Source: a virus. Taken from it: 45,194 nucleotides of DNA. A program made the position numbers and the translations under genes. Of the stretch, positions 7,648-15,778 are shown one piece after another (position 1 is the stretch's first letter; each line of letters starts with the position of its first letter). The stretch spans positions 1-45,194 of the IMG/VR virus record IMGVR_UViG_3300023184_002700; one strand, written 5' to 3'. The notes under the pieces were generated by a model, which saw only the letters and a program-made list of their open reading frames with translations, did not search any database and had not been told where the DNA came from.

Positions 7648-9111
7648 ATGCTAACAATAGACTTATTTGAAGAACTCGAAGGACCACCAGAGCCTACCTT
7701 GATTGATGCCCTGCGTGATTTCTTACCTGTGGCGATTAAACATCTCAAAATTAAAAAATTACCTAAGATTAAACTCTTACGTGCTGTTGATACCGAAAAC
7801 GTGCCATCATTTGGTAAATTCTCTAATGACGATCGTATAGTTCATGTAGATATTAAAAATCGCCACCCGAATGATATCCTACGCACCTTGGCACACGAGC
7901 TAACACACTACGCACAAGGTGAGCATGGCAAACTAGATGCAGACAGTTGGCATACAGGAAGTCCTGTAGAAGATCAAGCCAATGCTGAAGCTGGAGTGAT
8001 CATGCGTGAATTTAACAAACAATTTCCACAGTATATGGCGCTTAAACCTATAGTGTTCGAGGAGTGGAGCAAAAAATACAAAGATAGTATCAACTGTAGC
8101 CACCCTAGGGGTTTCAGCCAAAAGGCACACTGTGCTGGTAAGAAGAAACACAACGAAAGCGTTGAAATGGAAATGGTCTGTGAAGATTGTGGTATGTGCC
8201 AAACTCACGGCAATCTAAATGAGATCAAGAAAGGTGCTAAAGACTCAAATGGATATACCAAGTGCTGGCCAGGCAAGCATGCCGAAGGTACCAAGAAGGG
8301 CAAAAATGGCGGACAGGTACGCAACTGTGTGCCTAACGAAAGCGTAGCAGAAAGCGCAAATAAAGAATGCCCGCCAGCTACACAGGATATCACGCTTAAC
8401 CTAAAAAATCGACAAAAAGCCATCAATGAATATGGTTACGGTCCGCTTAATCCTGATCTACCTAACACCAAATTTTGGATGAAAAAGGTAGATGAGTGGA
8501 ACCTAGATTCAGCTGAAGAAGCCAAATCTAGCCTATGTGGTAACTGTGCGGCATTTGATCAGCGCAAGGCTACACTGGACTGTATAGCCCAAGGTATAGG
8601 TTCAGATCAGGGAGCAGATGATCCTACTATAGATGCTGGTGATCTAGGCTACTGCCGTTTCTTAAAATTCAAATGTGCTTCAAAAAGAACATGTGATGCT
8701 TGGGTCACAGGTGGACCACTTACTGAAGGCAAACACTGCGATGCTAAGAATGCAGTGCCTGAACTAAAAGCCGCATTAATAAAACGTAAATCAGAATTAA
8801 AGAATGTTGATGCTAAAGTCGCTTATGATAAGATCGATAAGATCATGACACGCATAGCACAAACATATAATATCAGTGGTCAAGAACTACATGACCTATG
8901 GACTGAACGCTATGGTGAGATCCCAGATACCTGGGTCTTAGATGAGAACTTTGCTGATGGCAAGGGTCCAGGACGACCAGGTGATAGTCAACGTCACGGT
9001 ATACCTAAAGGTGCTACCAAAGCAGAATTAGAAAAAGCCAGCCATGCCAAAGGTCGTAAAGGGCAACTAGCTCGCTGGCAACTTAATATGCGTAGGGGGA
9101 AGAAAAAATGA
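7648..9111 (+). CDS. HExxH metallopeptidase-domain protein with cysteine-rich modules
   Basis: The 487-residue product has a zincin-type site, HELTH, at residues 83-87, followed by an acidic helix with a candidate third ligand (EDQANAEAG). This fits a small SprT-like or M48-like peptidase domain in the first 140 residues. Next come NCSHPRGFSQKAHC, a CEDCGMC knuckle, and a second copy of the KCW.GKH.EGT...NCVPNES module seen at 2120. About residues 290-365 form another cysteine-rich unit (LCGNCAAFD, GYCRFLKFKC, CDAW). The end is basic (KGRKGQLARWQLNMRRGKKK). Such mosaics suggest a virion protein that binds DNA or metal. The last 48 bases have a diverged copy 162 bases downstream. Confidence 0.65.
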   Translation: MLTIDLFEELEGPPEPTLIDALRDFLPVAIKHLKIKKLPKIKLLRAVDTENVPSFGKFSNDDRIVHVDIKNRHPNDILRTLAHELTHYAQGEHGKLDADSWHTGSPVEDQANAEAGVIMREFNKQFPQYMALKPIVFEEWSKKYKDSINCSHPRGFSQKAHCAGKKKHNESVEMEMVCEDCGMCQTHGNLNEIKKGAKDSNGYTKCWPGKHAEGTKKGKNGGQVRNCVPNESVAESANKECPPATQDITLNLKNRQKAINEYGYGPLNPDLPNTKFWMKKVDEWNLDSAEEAKSSLCGNCAAFDQRKATLDCIAQGIGSDQGADDPTIDAGDLGYCRFLKFKCASKRTCDAWVTGGPLTEGKHCDAKNAVPELKAALIKRKSELKNVDAKVAYDKIDKIMTRIAQTYNISGQELHDLWTERYGEIPDTWVLDENFADGKGPGRPGDSQRHGIPKGATKAELEKASHAKGRKGQLARWQLNMRRGKKK

Positions 9112-9273
9112 TGGAAATGACTTTTGTAATTAATGATAAAGAATATACAGTAACAGCACCAGATGCAATTATAGGTCTAGTAATGGCCCAAGAGATAGCC
9201 GCAGCAGATACAGACGCATAATGTCCAACTAGCACGCTGGCAAATAAATATGCGTAATGGAAAGAAAAAATAA
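9064..9273 (+). repeat. Diverged direct repeat of a gene 3' end (arms 9064-9111 and 9226-9273)
   Basis: The last 48 bases of the metallopeptidase gene are repeated at 9226-9273 with 7 mismatches and no gaps. In the matching frame both read Q-L-A-R-W-Q-x-N-M-R-x-G-K-K-K then stop (TGA in the first, TAA in the second). The second copy has no start codon or upstream coding region, so it is a remnant. The 37-residue frame lies between the arms. Tandem duplication followed by deletion, or insertion with regeneration of the gene end, would both leave this pattern. Confidence 0.7.
9108..9221 (+). CDS. 37-residue hypothetical peptide
   Basis: A short frame starts at ATG 9108 in an ATGA overlap with the metallopeptidase gene and encodes 37 residues containing TFVINDKEYTVTAPDAII. 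This looks like a compact beta hairpin followed by a helix. Its only support is the overlapping start typical of this genome and a plausible amphipathic sequence. It lies between the true 3' end of the preceding gene and a degenerate copy of that end, so it may be an inserted cargo or a relic. Function unknown. Confidence 0.4.
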   Translation: MMEMTFVINDKEYTVTAPDAIIGLVMAQEIAAADTDA

Positions 9274-9313
9274 ATTATACCATTAGATGGAAATAATTTT
9301 TTAAAGGATAATA

Positions 9314-10462
9314 GTGACCCTTTCTTGTAGCGCGATCGATACAGCACTACAAATCACCACTGATGGTGGTATTAAACCCTGTTGTCCGGGTGCGCATGAA
9401 TTAGGCAACCTACGCAGAGATCCAATCGACATCATCCTATCCAGCGACACTTATAAACAGGTAAGACAATCTATCGTCAACGGAACCAGTCCATATTGTA
9501 AAAACTGTGACATAAATGATGCCATCATTCCTAACAGCAGTCAACGACATACATTTAATCGAGCATTCTCTAGTCCAGGACATCAGCAATTAAAACAACT
9601 CGACATACGTTGGAGTAACCTATGTAATCTAACCTGCAGATATTGTTGTTCAAGTGACAGCAGTGAGTGGGCTAAATTAGAAGCAAAACCTATAGAATCT
9701 ATCAGCAGAGACTACGCCCAAGGCGTATTAGATCTAATCAAACAAAATAGAAACACGATCCAAGTGGTTTACCTACTAGGCGGAGAACCTTTATTACAAA
9801 AATACAACGAAGATCTATTAGATATATTAGATAATAAAACACAGATCGACATAGTCACCAATCTCAATGTGCGATTAGATAACAATAGAGTCTATGAAAA
9901 GTTAAAATCATTTCCGCATGTGCGTTGGAATGTCAGTGTCGATAACATAGGTGATCGATTTGAGTATGTCAGGCATGGCGCCAATTGGGATTTATTATTA
10001 AACAACATCGATACCCTGAAGCAAGACTTTGGTCAAGCTCACATATTCCTACATCCAGTATATAGTATTTGGAGTGCATTTTCTCTGGCAGAGTATTTAG
10101 ATTTCACGCAGCGATTAGGTGTAGAAGTTTGGTGGCAATTGGCCAACGAAGATGAACAGTTTCCTGATCTCATACGTGGATTTAATCTATTCAAACATAG
10201 TGCTAGAATAAAAGAATCTGCTGGCAAACAGATAGATCAGTTAGGAAGGGTAGACTACCGATCAAAGAAATTCCTCGGGCAGGTCAGAGATGGATTACTA
10301 GCCACCACATCTGTGCTAGGTAGGGCAGAAAAGTTCTTATCCTGGACCGCACGAAACGAACAGCAATTAAAACCAAAGTATCCATTCAAAGATCTTTGGT
10401 CTGAGTTAAATACTTTATTAGTAGAGGATTTACAGCATGAACAATTGGAACGTCTACGTTAG
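9314..10462 (+). CDS. Radical SAM protein with N-terminal SPASM/twitch-like cysteines
   Basis: The 382-residue product starts at GTG 9314 with an upstream AAAGGA. Residues 104-111 carry C-NLT-C-RY-C, the CX3CX2C motif that binds the radical SAM [4Fe-4S] cluster. YLLGGEPLL matches the GGE SAM-binding motif. Before the core, cysteines at about 23-24 and 62-65 (KPCCPG, YCKNC) resemble the auxiliary-cluster part of SPASM/twitch proteins, here at the N-terminus rather than the C-terminus. A related protein with the same layout is encoded at 19348. The substrate is unknown; candidates include a peptide or a glycan precursor. It overlaps the next gene by 26 bases. It is not QueE, which is encoded separately. 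Confidence 0.85.
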   Translation: MTLSCSAIDTALQITTDGGIKPCCPGAHELGNLRRDPIDIILSSDTYKQVRQSIVNGTSPYCKNCDINDAIIPNSSQRHTFNRAFSSPGHQQLKQLDIRWSNLCNLTCRYCCSSDSSEWAKLEAKPIESISRDYAQGVLDLIKQNRNTIQVVYLLGGEPLLQKYNEDLLDILDNKTQIDIVTNLNVRLDNNRVYEKLKSFPHVRWNVSVDNIGDRFEYVRHGANWDLLLNNIDTLKQDFGQAHIFLHPVYSIWSAFSLAEYLDFTQRLGVEVWWQLANEDEQFPDLIRGFNLFKHSARIKESAGKQIDQLGRVDYRSKKFLGQVRDGLLATTSVLGRAEKFLSWTARNEQQLKPKYPFKDLWSELNTLLVEDLQHEQLERLR

Positions 10463-10856
10463 AGAATCCTACGAGCTAGTTCGCAGAGCAGAATGCGAAC
10501 TCGCTATAAATCTGTCAGAAGATATAGAAGCCTATATAGTGCATCTGTTTGCACACTATCTAGACAAGCCACAGGTCAACACAGTGCCTGTGGGTGTTAA
10601 ATTACTGACCAGTGTCAATCTTCCCGTAAAAGCCAAAAAAGAACTGCTGAAAAATGTAGGTGATGAATGCCTGCTGATCAACAGCATGGAATGGGGTAAG
10701 TATCGTTGGCCTACAGAAGTATACTATGCCGACATGGGACAGATGGCCTATTTAAATCGTGCCTATGCAGAACGTCCACCAGAAGACCTATACGATGATC
10801 TGGCCTTAGAATTCCAAACCGCTACCCGTATCCTACGAAAATGTAGAATAAATTGA
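10437..10856 (+). CDS. Hypothetical protein, translationally coupled to radical SAM gene
   Basis: The 139-residue product overlaps the end of the radical SAM gene by 26 bases, which suggests coupled translation and a shared role. It is mostly helical with an acidic N-terminal half, no transmembrane segment, and few cysteines. A stretch with MEWGKYRWPTEVYYADMGQMAYL and a C-terminal helix are the most distinctive parts. I do not recognise a family. A partner or substrate-binding subunit of the radical SAM protein is possible from context only. Confidence 0.6.
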   Translation: MNNWNVYVRESYELVRRAECELAINLSEDIEAYIVHLFAHYLDKPQVNTVPVGVKLLTSVNLPVKAKKELLKNVGDECLLINSMEWGKYRWPTEVYYADMGQMAYLNRAYAERPPEDLYDDLALEFQTATRILRKCRIN

Positions 10857-10864
10857 GCAAACCG

Positions 10865-10893
10865 TAGACACGCATATATAATTGTAGTATAAT
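10865..10893 (+). promoter_or_regulatory. Sigma-70-type promoter (TAGACA-17-TATAAT)
   Basis: TAGACA at 10865-10870 and TATAAT at 10888-10893 are separated by 17 bases. Start of transcription is expected near 10900, leaving a short leader with AAGGAGAG before the ATG at 10922. It starts a unit that includes the DsbA-like gene. Confidence 0.65.
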
Positions 10894-10921
10894 ATATTTT
10901 TCAACCAAGGAGAGCCACATC

Positions 10922-11182
10922 ATGGCATCAAAAATGTTTTCAGGCGAACAAAAAGCTAAACTAACACAGTTAATTAACGAAGGGATCGCTGTATTACAAG
11001 AAGTAGAGGATTTGAGTGCAGGGCTAAATGATACGGTTAAAGCAGTAGCAGAAGAATTAGAAATCAAACCTAGTTTACTCAAAAAAGCGATTAAGATTGC
11101 TCAAAAATCAAAACTAACTGAAACTAATGCTGATCACGAAACAGTTCAAGACATCCTTGAAACAGTTGGTCGCACAGTTTGA
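10922..11182 (+). CDS. Small DsbA-like dsDNA-binding protein (tentative)
   Basis: The 86-residue product is helical and rich in K and E (KAVAEELEIKPSLLKKAIKI in the middle, QDILETVGRTV at the end). Length, charge pattern and position in the replication region resemble T4 DsbA, a double-stranded DNA-binding protein that enhances late transcription, and the copies I recall from T4-like cyanophages. The match is by overall pattern; there is no diagnostic motif, so another small helical protein remains possible. It has a strong promoter and a good ribosome-binding site (AAGGAGAG), so it is probably abundant. Its TGA overlaps the TTG start of the next gene. Confidence 0.55.
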   Translation: MASKMFSGEQKAKLTQLINEGIAVLQEVEDLSAGLNDTVKAVAEELEIKPSLLKKAIKIAQKSKLTETNADHETVQDILETVGRTV

Positions 11183-11466
11183 TCGATTGGCACGCGACAT
11201 TTAATTTTGTCAAAAGAGATTGGCACAGCCATCCCGTTAGGCTATGTTTAGAAGTCTGTAATTGGTTATTAAACATAGTAATAGCATTGTCAGTTAGCCT
11301 AACAGTGCCCTATACCAATTGGTTGATAGTGTATCCAATCATATTCGTAGCATTGAGTATCAGCGTTTTTACCAGTATCAGTCGTGGAAGTTTTGGGCTA
11401 TTGATGACTACTTTAACTTTGTTTATTATCGATACTATTGGATTTTATAGAGTATTAGTTTTATAG
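11179..11466 (+). CDS. Small membrane protein, three predicted TM segments
   Basis: The 95-residue product starts at TTG 11179 overlapping the previous stop. After a polar, aromatic N-terminus (DWHATFNFVKRDWHSHP) there are hydrophobic stretches at about 27-46, 48-66 and 73-91. It has no catalytic motif. Phages of this type often carry several such small integral membrane proteins; two more lie at 24428 and 25506. The TTG start is the only in-frame option that keeps the whole sequence, but it is an inference. Role unknown. Confidence 0.6.
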   Translation: MIDWHATFNFVKRDWHSHPVRLCLEVCNWLLNIVIALSVSLTVPYTNWLIVYPIIFVALSISVFTSISRGSFGLLMTTLTLFIIDTIGFYRVLVL

Positions 11467-12048
11467 ATGGGTAAATTTGGTGCAGATCATAATTTCGTAG
11501 TCGTTGGACCGCGCAGGACAGGGTCAGTGATGATTACTAGAGCATTAGAAAAAATCACTGGTAAACCTAGGGTGCAAAATTTTACTCCAGATGAGCCTGG
11601 TATCATGCACATTCATCAACCAAATCCATCAACTATCGTTGATAGGGCGTTACATGTGTTGATCATTAGCAGACGCAGAGATACGTTTCTCGGAGCGATC
11701 AGTGAGATCGTTGCTAAACGCACAGGTGAATTTGAAACATATACCAAAAATGAAATTGATTTAATAAACAATCCCATCAGGCTGCATGTAGACATTGATT
11801 ATTTTGATAAGATTCTCAATGGCCGCAGAGATTTTTATAGGACAATTGATCCCAATGGATATGCACATGTGGTTGACGTATACCTAGAAGACATGCTACA
11901 ATATCCTTATTACCTGTTCGAACGTATGGGATTTACACAAAAAATAGCAACACCTATAGAAACAGTAAAGTCTCCTTATCGTGGTAGAGATATTATTAGT
12001 AACTATGATGAGTTAGAAGCATATTGGTTAAAGAGAACGAGTTTTTAA
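11467..12048 (+). CDS. P-loop sulfotransferase-like protein (tentative)
   Basis: The 193-residue product begins NFVVVGPRRTGSVMITRALE (residues about 9-28), which has the position and spacing of the PAPS 5'-phosphosulfate-binding loop of sulfotransferases (G-x-x-R-T/S-G-S). A later LIISRRRDTFLGAISE fits the 3'-phosphate-binding R...S motif. The C-terminal part, with VVDVYLEDMLQYP, fits the same fold. Distantly related phage enzymes are annotated as sulfotransferases, but the acceptor is unknown. A second candidate with clearer motifs is encoded at 16510. It starts immediately after the stop of the membrane protein. Confidence 0.5.
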   Translation: MGKFGADHNFVVVGPRRTGSVMITRALEKITGKPRVQNFTPDEPGIMHIHQPNPSTIVDRALHVLIISRRRDTFLGAISEIVAKRTGEFETYTKNEIDLINNPIRLHVDIDYFDKILNGRRDFYRTIDPNGYAHVVDVYLEDMLQYPYYLFERMGFTQKIATPIETVKSPYRGRDIISNYDELEAYWLKRTSF

Positions 12049-12078
12049 GAAATACGCCCACCTTGGGCATGAAGAGTG

Positions 12079-12100
12079 TGTGTGAGCTAGAAGTCGCACA
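12079..12100 (+). promoter_or_regulatory. Possible translational operator hairpin upstream of DNA polymerase
   Basis: The RNA can pair 12080-12085 (GTGTGA) with 12094-12099 (TCGCAC), extended by T12079-A12100, leaving an 8-base loop GCTAGAAG. One pair is a G-U wobble. The hairpin ends 12 bases before the ATG, just upstream of the AAGGA ribosome-binding site. In T4 and RB69, gp43 represses its own translation by binding a hairpin with an 8-base loop at this place. The geometry matches; the sequence differs, so the function is inferred. Confidence 0.45.
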
Positions 12101-12112
12101 AAAAGGAAAAAG

Positions 12113-14770
12113 ATGAGTTACGTAGACGCATTGTTCGATAGAACAAAAGATCGCATTTACATCGTTGAGCGTGTGAATGGACAAAGAGAATATCGAGAAT
12201 ATCCTGCCAACTATACATTTTACTACGATGATCCTCGTGGTAAGTTTCGCACCATCTATGACACACCTGTTAGTAGATTCAGCACACGCATAGGCAAAGA
12301 GTTCCACAAAGAAGTTAAAATCAATAGTGGTAAACGCATTTGGGAAAGTGATATCAATCCTGTGTTCCGGTGTCTTGAAGAAAACTATCTAGGACAGAAG
12401 TCACCCAAACTACACACAGCATTCTTCGACATTGAGGTTGACTTTGACCCGGTCAGAGGATTTAGTCGTCCAGAAGATCCTTTTAATCCTATCACCGCGG
12501 TATCGGTATACCTAGATTGGCTAGATAAACTGGTCACAATGGTCATCCCGCCTAAGAGCATGAGTTGGGAAACTGCTGAAGAAATCTGTGCCAAGTATGA
12601 CAACTGTTTCTTGATGGAACGTGAAGAAGACCTACTTAAAACATTCTTGGACTTGATCGATGATGCAGATATATTATCAGGTTGGAACTCAGAAGGGTTT
12701 GATATTCCATATATGGTGCAACGCACTAACAGAGTATTAAGTAAAGATGACACACGCAGATTCTGTTTATGGGGGCAGTTCCCCAAGCAACGTGAGTTTG
12801 AACGCTTTGGTGCAGCTAACATGACATTTGATTTGATTGGTCGTGTGCATATGGACTATATGCAACTATATCGTAAATACACCTATGAAGAACGACATAG
12901 TTATAGCTTAGATGCTATTTCAGAATACGAACTAGGCGAAAGTAAAACACAGTATGAAGGCACCTTAGATCAATTATATAACAAAGATTTTCATAAATTT
13001 ATAGAATATAATCGTCAAGACACTGCCTTGTTACACAAACTAGATACAAAACTACGCTTCTTAGATCTAGCCAATGAGTTGGCGCATGACAACACTGTGC
13101 TACTACAAACAACCATGGGTGCTGTGGCAGTTACAGAACAGGCTATTATCAATGAAGCGCATCAACTAGGTATGGTCGTGCCAAATCGTAATCGTGACGA
13201 AAGTTTTGACACACAGGCAGCAGGTGCGTATGTAGCGACTCCTAAAGCAGGTATGCATGATTATATTGGTGCTATTGACATCAACTCACTATATCCAAGT
13301 GCTATTCGTGCCTTGAACATGGGTCCTGAGACTATCGTAGGGCAACTGCGTCAGACCATGACTGAACACTATATCAAAGAAAAACAAACATCGGGCAGTA
13401 GTTTTGCTGACGCATGGGAAGGTTTGTTTGGCAGTTTAGAATACTCTGCTGTGATGAATGGCGAAATTGGCACAGAGATTACTATTGATTGGGCCAATGG
13501 TTCAAGTGATGTATTAAGTGCAGCAGATGTTTGGCGATTAATATTTGACAGTAACAAGCCATGGATATTATCAAGTAATGGTACCATATTCAACAATGAA
13601 CGTAAAGGTGTTATTCCAGGTTTACTAGAGCGTTGGTATGCTGAACGTCAAGACATGCAGGCCAAGAAGAAAGAAGCCACAACTGATGAAGATACTGCAT
13701 TCTGGGACAAACGTCAGCTGGTTAAGAAGATTAACTTGAACTCCTTATATGGTGCTATCTTAAATCCAGGCTGTCGTTTCTTTGACAAGCGTATTGGACA
13801 GTCAACTACCTTAACCGGCAGGACTATTGCACGTCACATGGATGCGTATATCAATGAATGCATCACTGGCATATATGATCACACCGGTGAAGCTATCATC
13901 TATGGTGATACAGACTCATGTTACTTTAGTGCTTACCCTATGGTCAAGGCAGATGTAGAAGCGGGTAAAATGGGATGGAACAAAGACATAGCAGTAGGCT
14001 TGTATGACAGCATCGCGGATCAAGTCAATGAAAGTTTTCCAGCGTTCTGTGAAAAGGCGTTTCATGTCACTCGTAAGCAAGGTGAACTGATCAAAGGTGG
14101 GCGTGAACTTGTAGCACTTAAAGGCTTGTTTATTAAAAAGAAACGTTATGCTGTGTTGATCTATGACATGGAAGGGCATCGTTTAGACACTCACGGTACT
14201 CCAGGTAAAGTAAAAGCCATGGGCCTAGACTTAAAGAGATCAGATACTCCTAAGGTAATCCAAGACTTCTTAAGTGATATCTTGCTATCTGTATTAACAG
14301 GTGCTGACAGAGAAACAATCATTGCCAAGGTTCGTGACTTCAAATTGATCTTTACTGAACGCCCGGCCTGGGAGAAAGGCACACCTAAACGTGTAAACAA
14401 TTTGACCAAGTATAGCAAGGAAGAGGAACGCTTGGGTAAAGCTAACATGCCAGGACACGTTCGTGCGGCGATGAATTGGAATAACTTAAAGCGTATGATG
14501 GGTGACCAATACAGTATGTCGATCGTTGATGGTATGAAAACTGTGGTGTGTAAGTTAAAAGAAAATCCATTAGGCTATAGCAGTGTTGGATACCCCACAG
14601 ATGAAACGCATATACCAGCGTGGTTTAAAGAACTGCCATTTGATGATGCTAGTATGGAAACTGGTATCGTAGATCAAAAGGTAGAAAACCTGCTAGGTGT
14701 GTTGAAATGGCAGATCGCAGAGAACACACAGATCGCTACAACATTTGATAACTTGTTTACATTTGAGTAA
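12113..14770 (+). CDS. 43: Family B DNA polymerase, T4 gp43 type
   Basis: The 885-residue product is close in length to T4 gp43 (898). The 3'-5' exonuclease site includes FFDIEVDF with D106 and E108, matching the T4 D112/E114 pair. Polymerase motif A is DINSLYPSAI (near residue 388), motif B is KKINLNSLYGAI (near 538), and motif C is IYGDTDSCYF (near 597), with the two catalytic aspartates intact. It replicates the phage genome with the clamp encoded at 15779. Clamp-loader genes 44 and 62, usually nearby in T4, are not in the window. A possible autoregulatory hairpin lies just upstream. A methyltransferase-like gene separates it from the clamp. Confidence 0.97.
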   Translation: MSYVDALFDRTKDRIYIVERVNGQREYREYPANYTFYYDDPRGKFRTIYDTPVSRFSTRIGKEFHKEVKINSGKRIWESDINPVFRCLEENYLGQKSPKLHTAFFDIEVDFDPVRGFSRPEDPFNPITAVSVYLDWLDKLVTMVIPPKSMSWETAEEICAKYDNCFLMEREEDLLKTFLDLIDDADILSGWNSEGFDIPYMVQRTNRVLSKDDTRRFCLWGQFPKQREFERFGAANMTFDLIGRVHMDYMQLYRKYTYEERHSYSLDAISEYELGESKTQYEGTLDQLYNKDFHKFIEYNRQDTALLHKLDTKLRFLDLANELAHDNTVLLQTTMGAVAVTEQAIINEAHQLGMVVPNRNRDESFDTQAAGAYVATPKAGMHDYIGAIDINSLYPSAIRALNMGPETIVGQLRQTMTEHYIKEKQTSGSSFADAWEGLFGSLEYSAVMNGEIGTEITIDWANGSSDVLSAADVWRLIFDSNKPWILSSNGTIFNNERKGVIPGLLERWYAERQDMQAKKKEATTDEDTAFWDKRQLVKKINLNSLYGAILNPGCRFFDKRIGQSTTLTGRTIARHMDAYINECITGIYDHTGEAIIYGDTDSCYFSAYPMVKADVEAGKMGWNKDIAVGLYDSIADQVNESFPAFCEKAFHVTRKQGELIKGGRELVALKGLFIKKKRYAVLIYDMEGHRLDTHGTPGKVKAMGLDLKRSDTPKVIQDFLSDILLSVLTGADRETIIAKVRDFKLIFTERPAWEKGTPKRVNNLTKYSKEEERLGKANMPGHVRAAMNWNNLKRMMGDQYSMSIVDGMKTVVCKLKENPLGYSSVGYPTDETHIPAWFKELPFDDASMETGIVDQKVENLLGVLKWQIAENTQIATTFDNLFTFE

Positions 14771-14772
14771 TT

Positions 14773-15714
14773 ATGTTAGTTAGTGAGTTGGTTAGCTTCC
14801 GTGACAATATAATTAAAAGACTCGAGTTCTTAGAACAGGACACTTCTTTAGATAACTTATATAATAATATTAGTTTAATCTTAACTGAAAATGCAAGCAT
14901 AGAAGAATCTTCCGCACATGATAAACTACGTGATATATTAAATGACTACGATATATTACGTAAAAAATCTGTAGAAATAAAAAATAGATTACCGAACGTA
15001 ATCGATGATATAAACGATTCGATCGATCAGCTGGCAGAAAAATTACTAGTTAAACAAGATGATCAGCCATTTAACCATTATCACTGCACAGATTTTATTA
15101 TATCCAACGAGATCGATTTATTGATCAGATCAAATATACATCAACACGCCGATTGGCATTTTCCTGCGATGCAATTAGGCTGTAGATCTTTGGCGCAGAA
15201 ATATACTACTGAATTAGTAGTCAATGATCCATTGTATATTTGTGATATTGATCTAACATATATTGATGAGGCTACTGCACAATTTAATGACCTTTATAAT
15301 AAAAGAATAAGAAAATATGTTATATCAAATCATGATATACAGGCATTGCCGCATAATCAATTTGGGTTTATATTAAGTTGGATGTTTTTTAATTTTGCAG
15401 GGATCGGAATATTAGAAAATTATTTAACCAATTTAATTAAACTACTACGTCCAGGCGGTTCTTTGATGTTTAGTTATAACAATGGGGATATATTTGATTC
15501 TTGTAGATTATCAGAAACTGGTGGTATGAGCTTTATACCAAAAAGAAAAATACTAGATATGTGTGAAAAAATTGGTTATAGTATTATTAGCAGTTATGAT
15601 TTACCAAATACCGATGATCAAGTAAAATATATCAGTTGGATTGAAATACAAAAGCCAGGAGTCTTATTAACAGTAAAACGGACACAGGCGATAGGAAGGA
15701 TATTATCAAAATAA
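14773..15714 (+). CDS. Methyltransferase-like protein with N-terminal coiled coil
   Basis: The 313-residue product starts 2 bases after the polymerase stop. Residues 1 to about 95 are helical and acidic and probably form a coiled coil. Later parts resemble a Rossmann methyltransferase: YICDIDLTYIDEAT (strand with acidic end), GFILSWMFFNFAGI, and LLRPGGSLMFSYNN, which matches the post-motif LRPGG loop of class I enzymes. A clean glycine-rich motif I is hard to see, so it may be degenerate or not an active enzyme. The gene is more AT-rich than the polymerase and clamp beside it, suggesting later acquisition. Substrate unknown. Confidence 0.55.
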   Translation: MLVSELVSFRDNIIKRLEFLEQDTSLDNLYNNISLILTENASIEESSAHDKLRDILNDYDILRKKSVEIKNRLPNVIDDINDSIDQLAEKLLVKQDDQPFNHYHCTDFIISNEIDLLIRSNIHQHADWHFPAMQLGCRSLAQKYTTELVVNDPLYICDIDLTYIDEATAQFNDLYNKRIRKYVISNHDIQALPHNQFGFILSWMFFNFAGIGILENYLTNLIKLLRPGGSLMFSYNNGDIFDSCRLSETGGMSFIPKRKILDMCEKIGYSIISSYDLPNTDDQVKYISWIEIQKPGVLLTVKRTQAIGRILSK

Positions 15715-15728
15715 ATTTATCAAACTAC

Positions 15729-15757
15729 TTGCAAGATCTAAATAAACCATATATAAT
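15729..15757 (+). promoter_or_regulatory. Sigma-70-type promoter (TTGCAA-17-TATAAT) for the clamp
   Basis: TTGCAA at 15729-15734 and TATAAT at 15752-15757 have the same 17-base spacing as the other promoters here. A short leader follows with AAAGGAG upstream of the clamp ATG at 15779. Confidence 0.6.
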
Positions 15758-15778
15758 CAATTATCAAAGGAGAATTAA

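Noticed and set aside
9226-9273. A second small coding end reading QLARWQ.NMR.GKKK.
   Set aside because: It has no start codon or upstream coding; treated as a decayed copy of the 9064-9111 gene end.
9314-10462. The first radical SAM protein as QueE.
   Set aside because: It lacks the SAQGEG start and is much longer, with N-terminal auxiliary cysteines; a proper QueE is encoded at 24649.
12056-12070. GCCCA-CCT-TGGGC hairpin before the polymerase as a terminator.
   Set aside because: The stem is only 5 bp and no T-run follows. It could add to the leader structure but is not a terminator.
12385-14448. Several open frames on the - strand inside the DNA polymerase gene and similar ones elsewhere (for example 1376-1726, 22838-23095, 43144-43470).
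   Set aside because: They lie opposite strong coding genes, lack ribosome-binding sites and promoters, and have low-complexity or serine/leucine-rich products typical of antisense shadows. I see no supported - strand gene.
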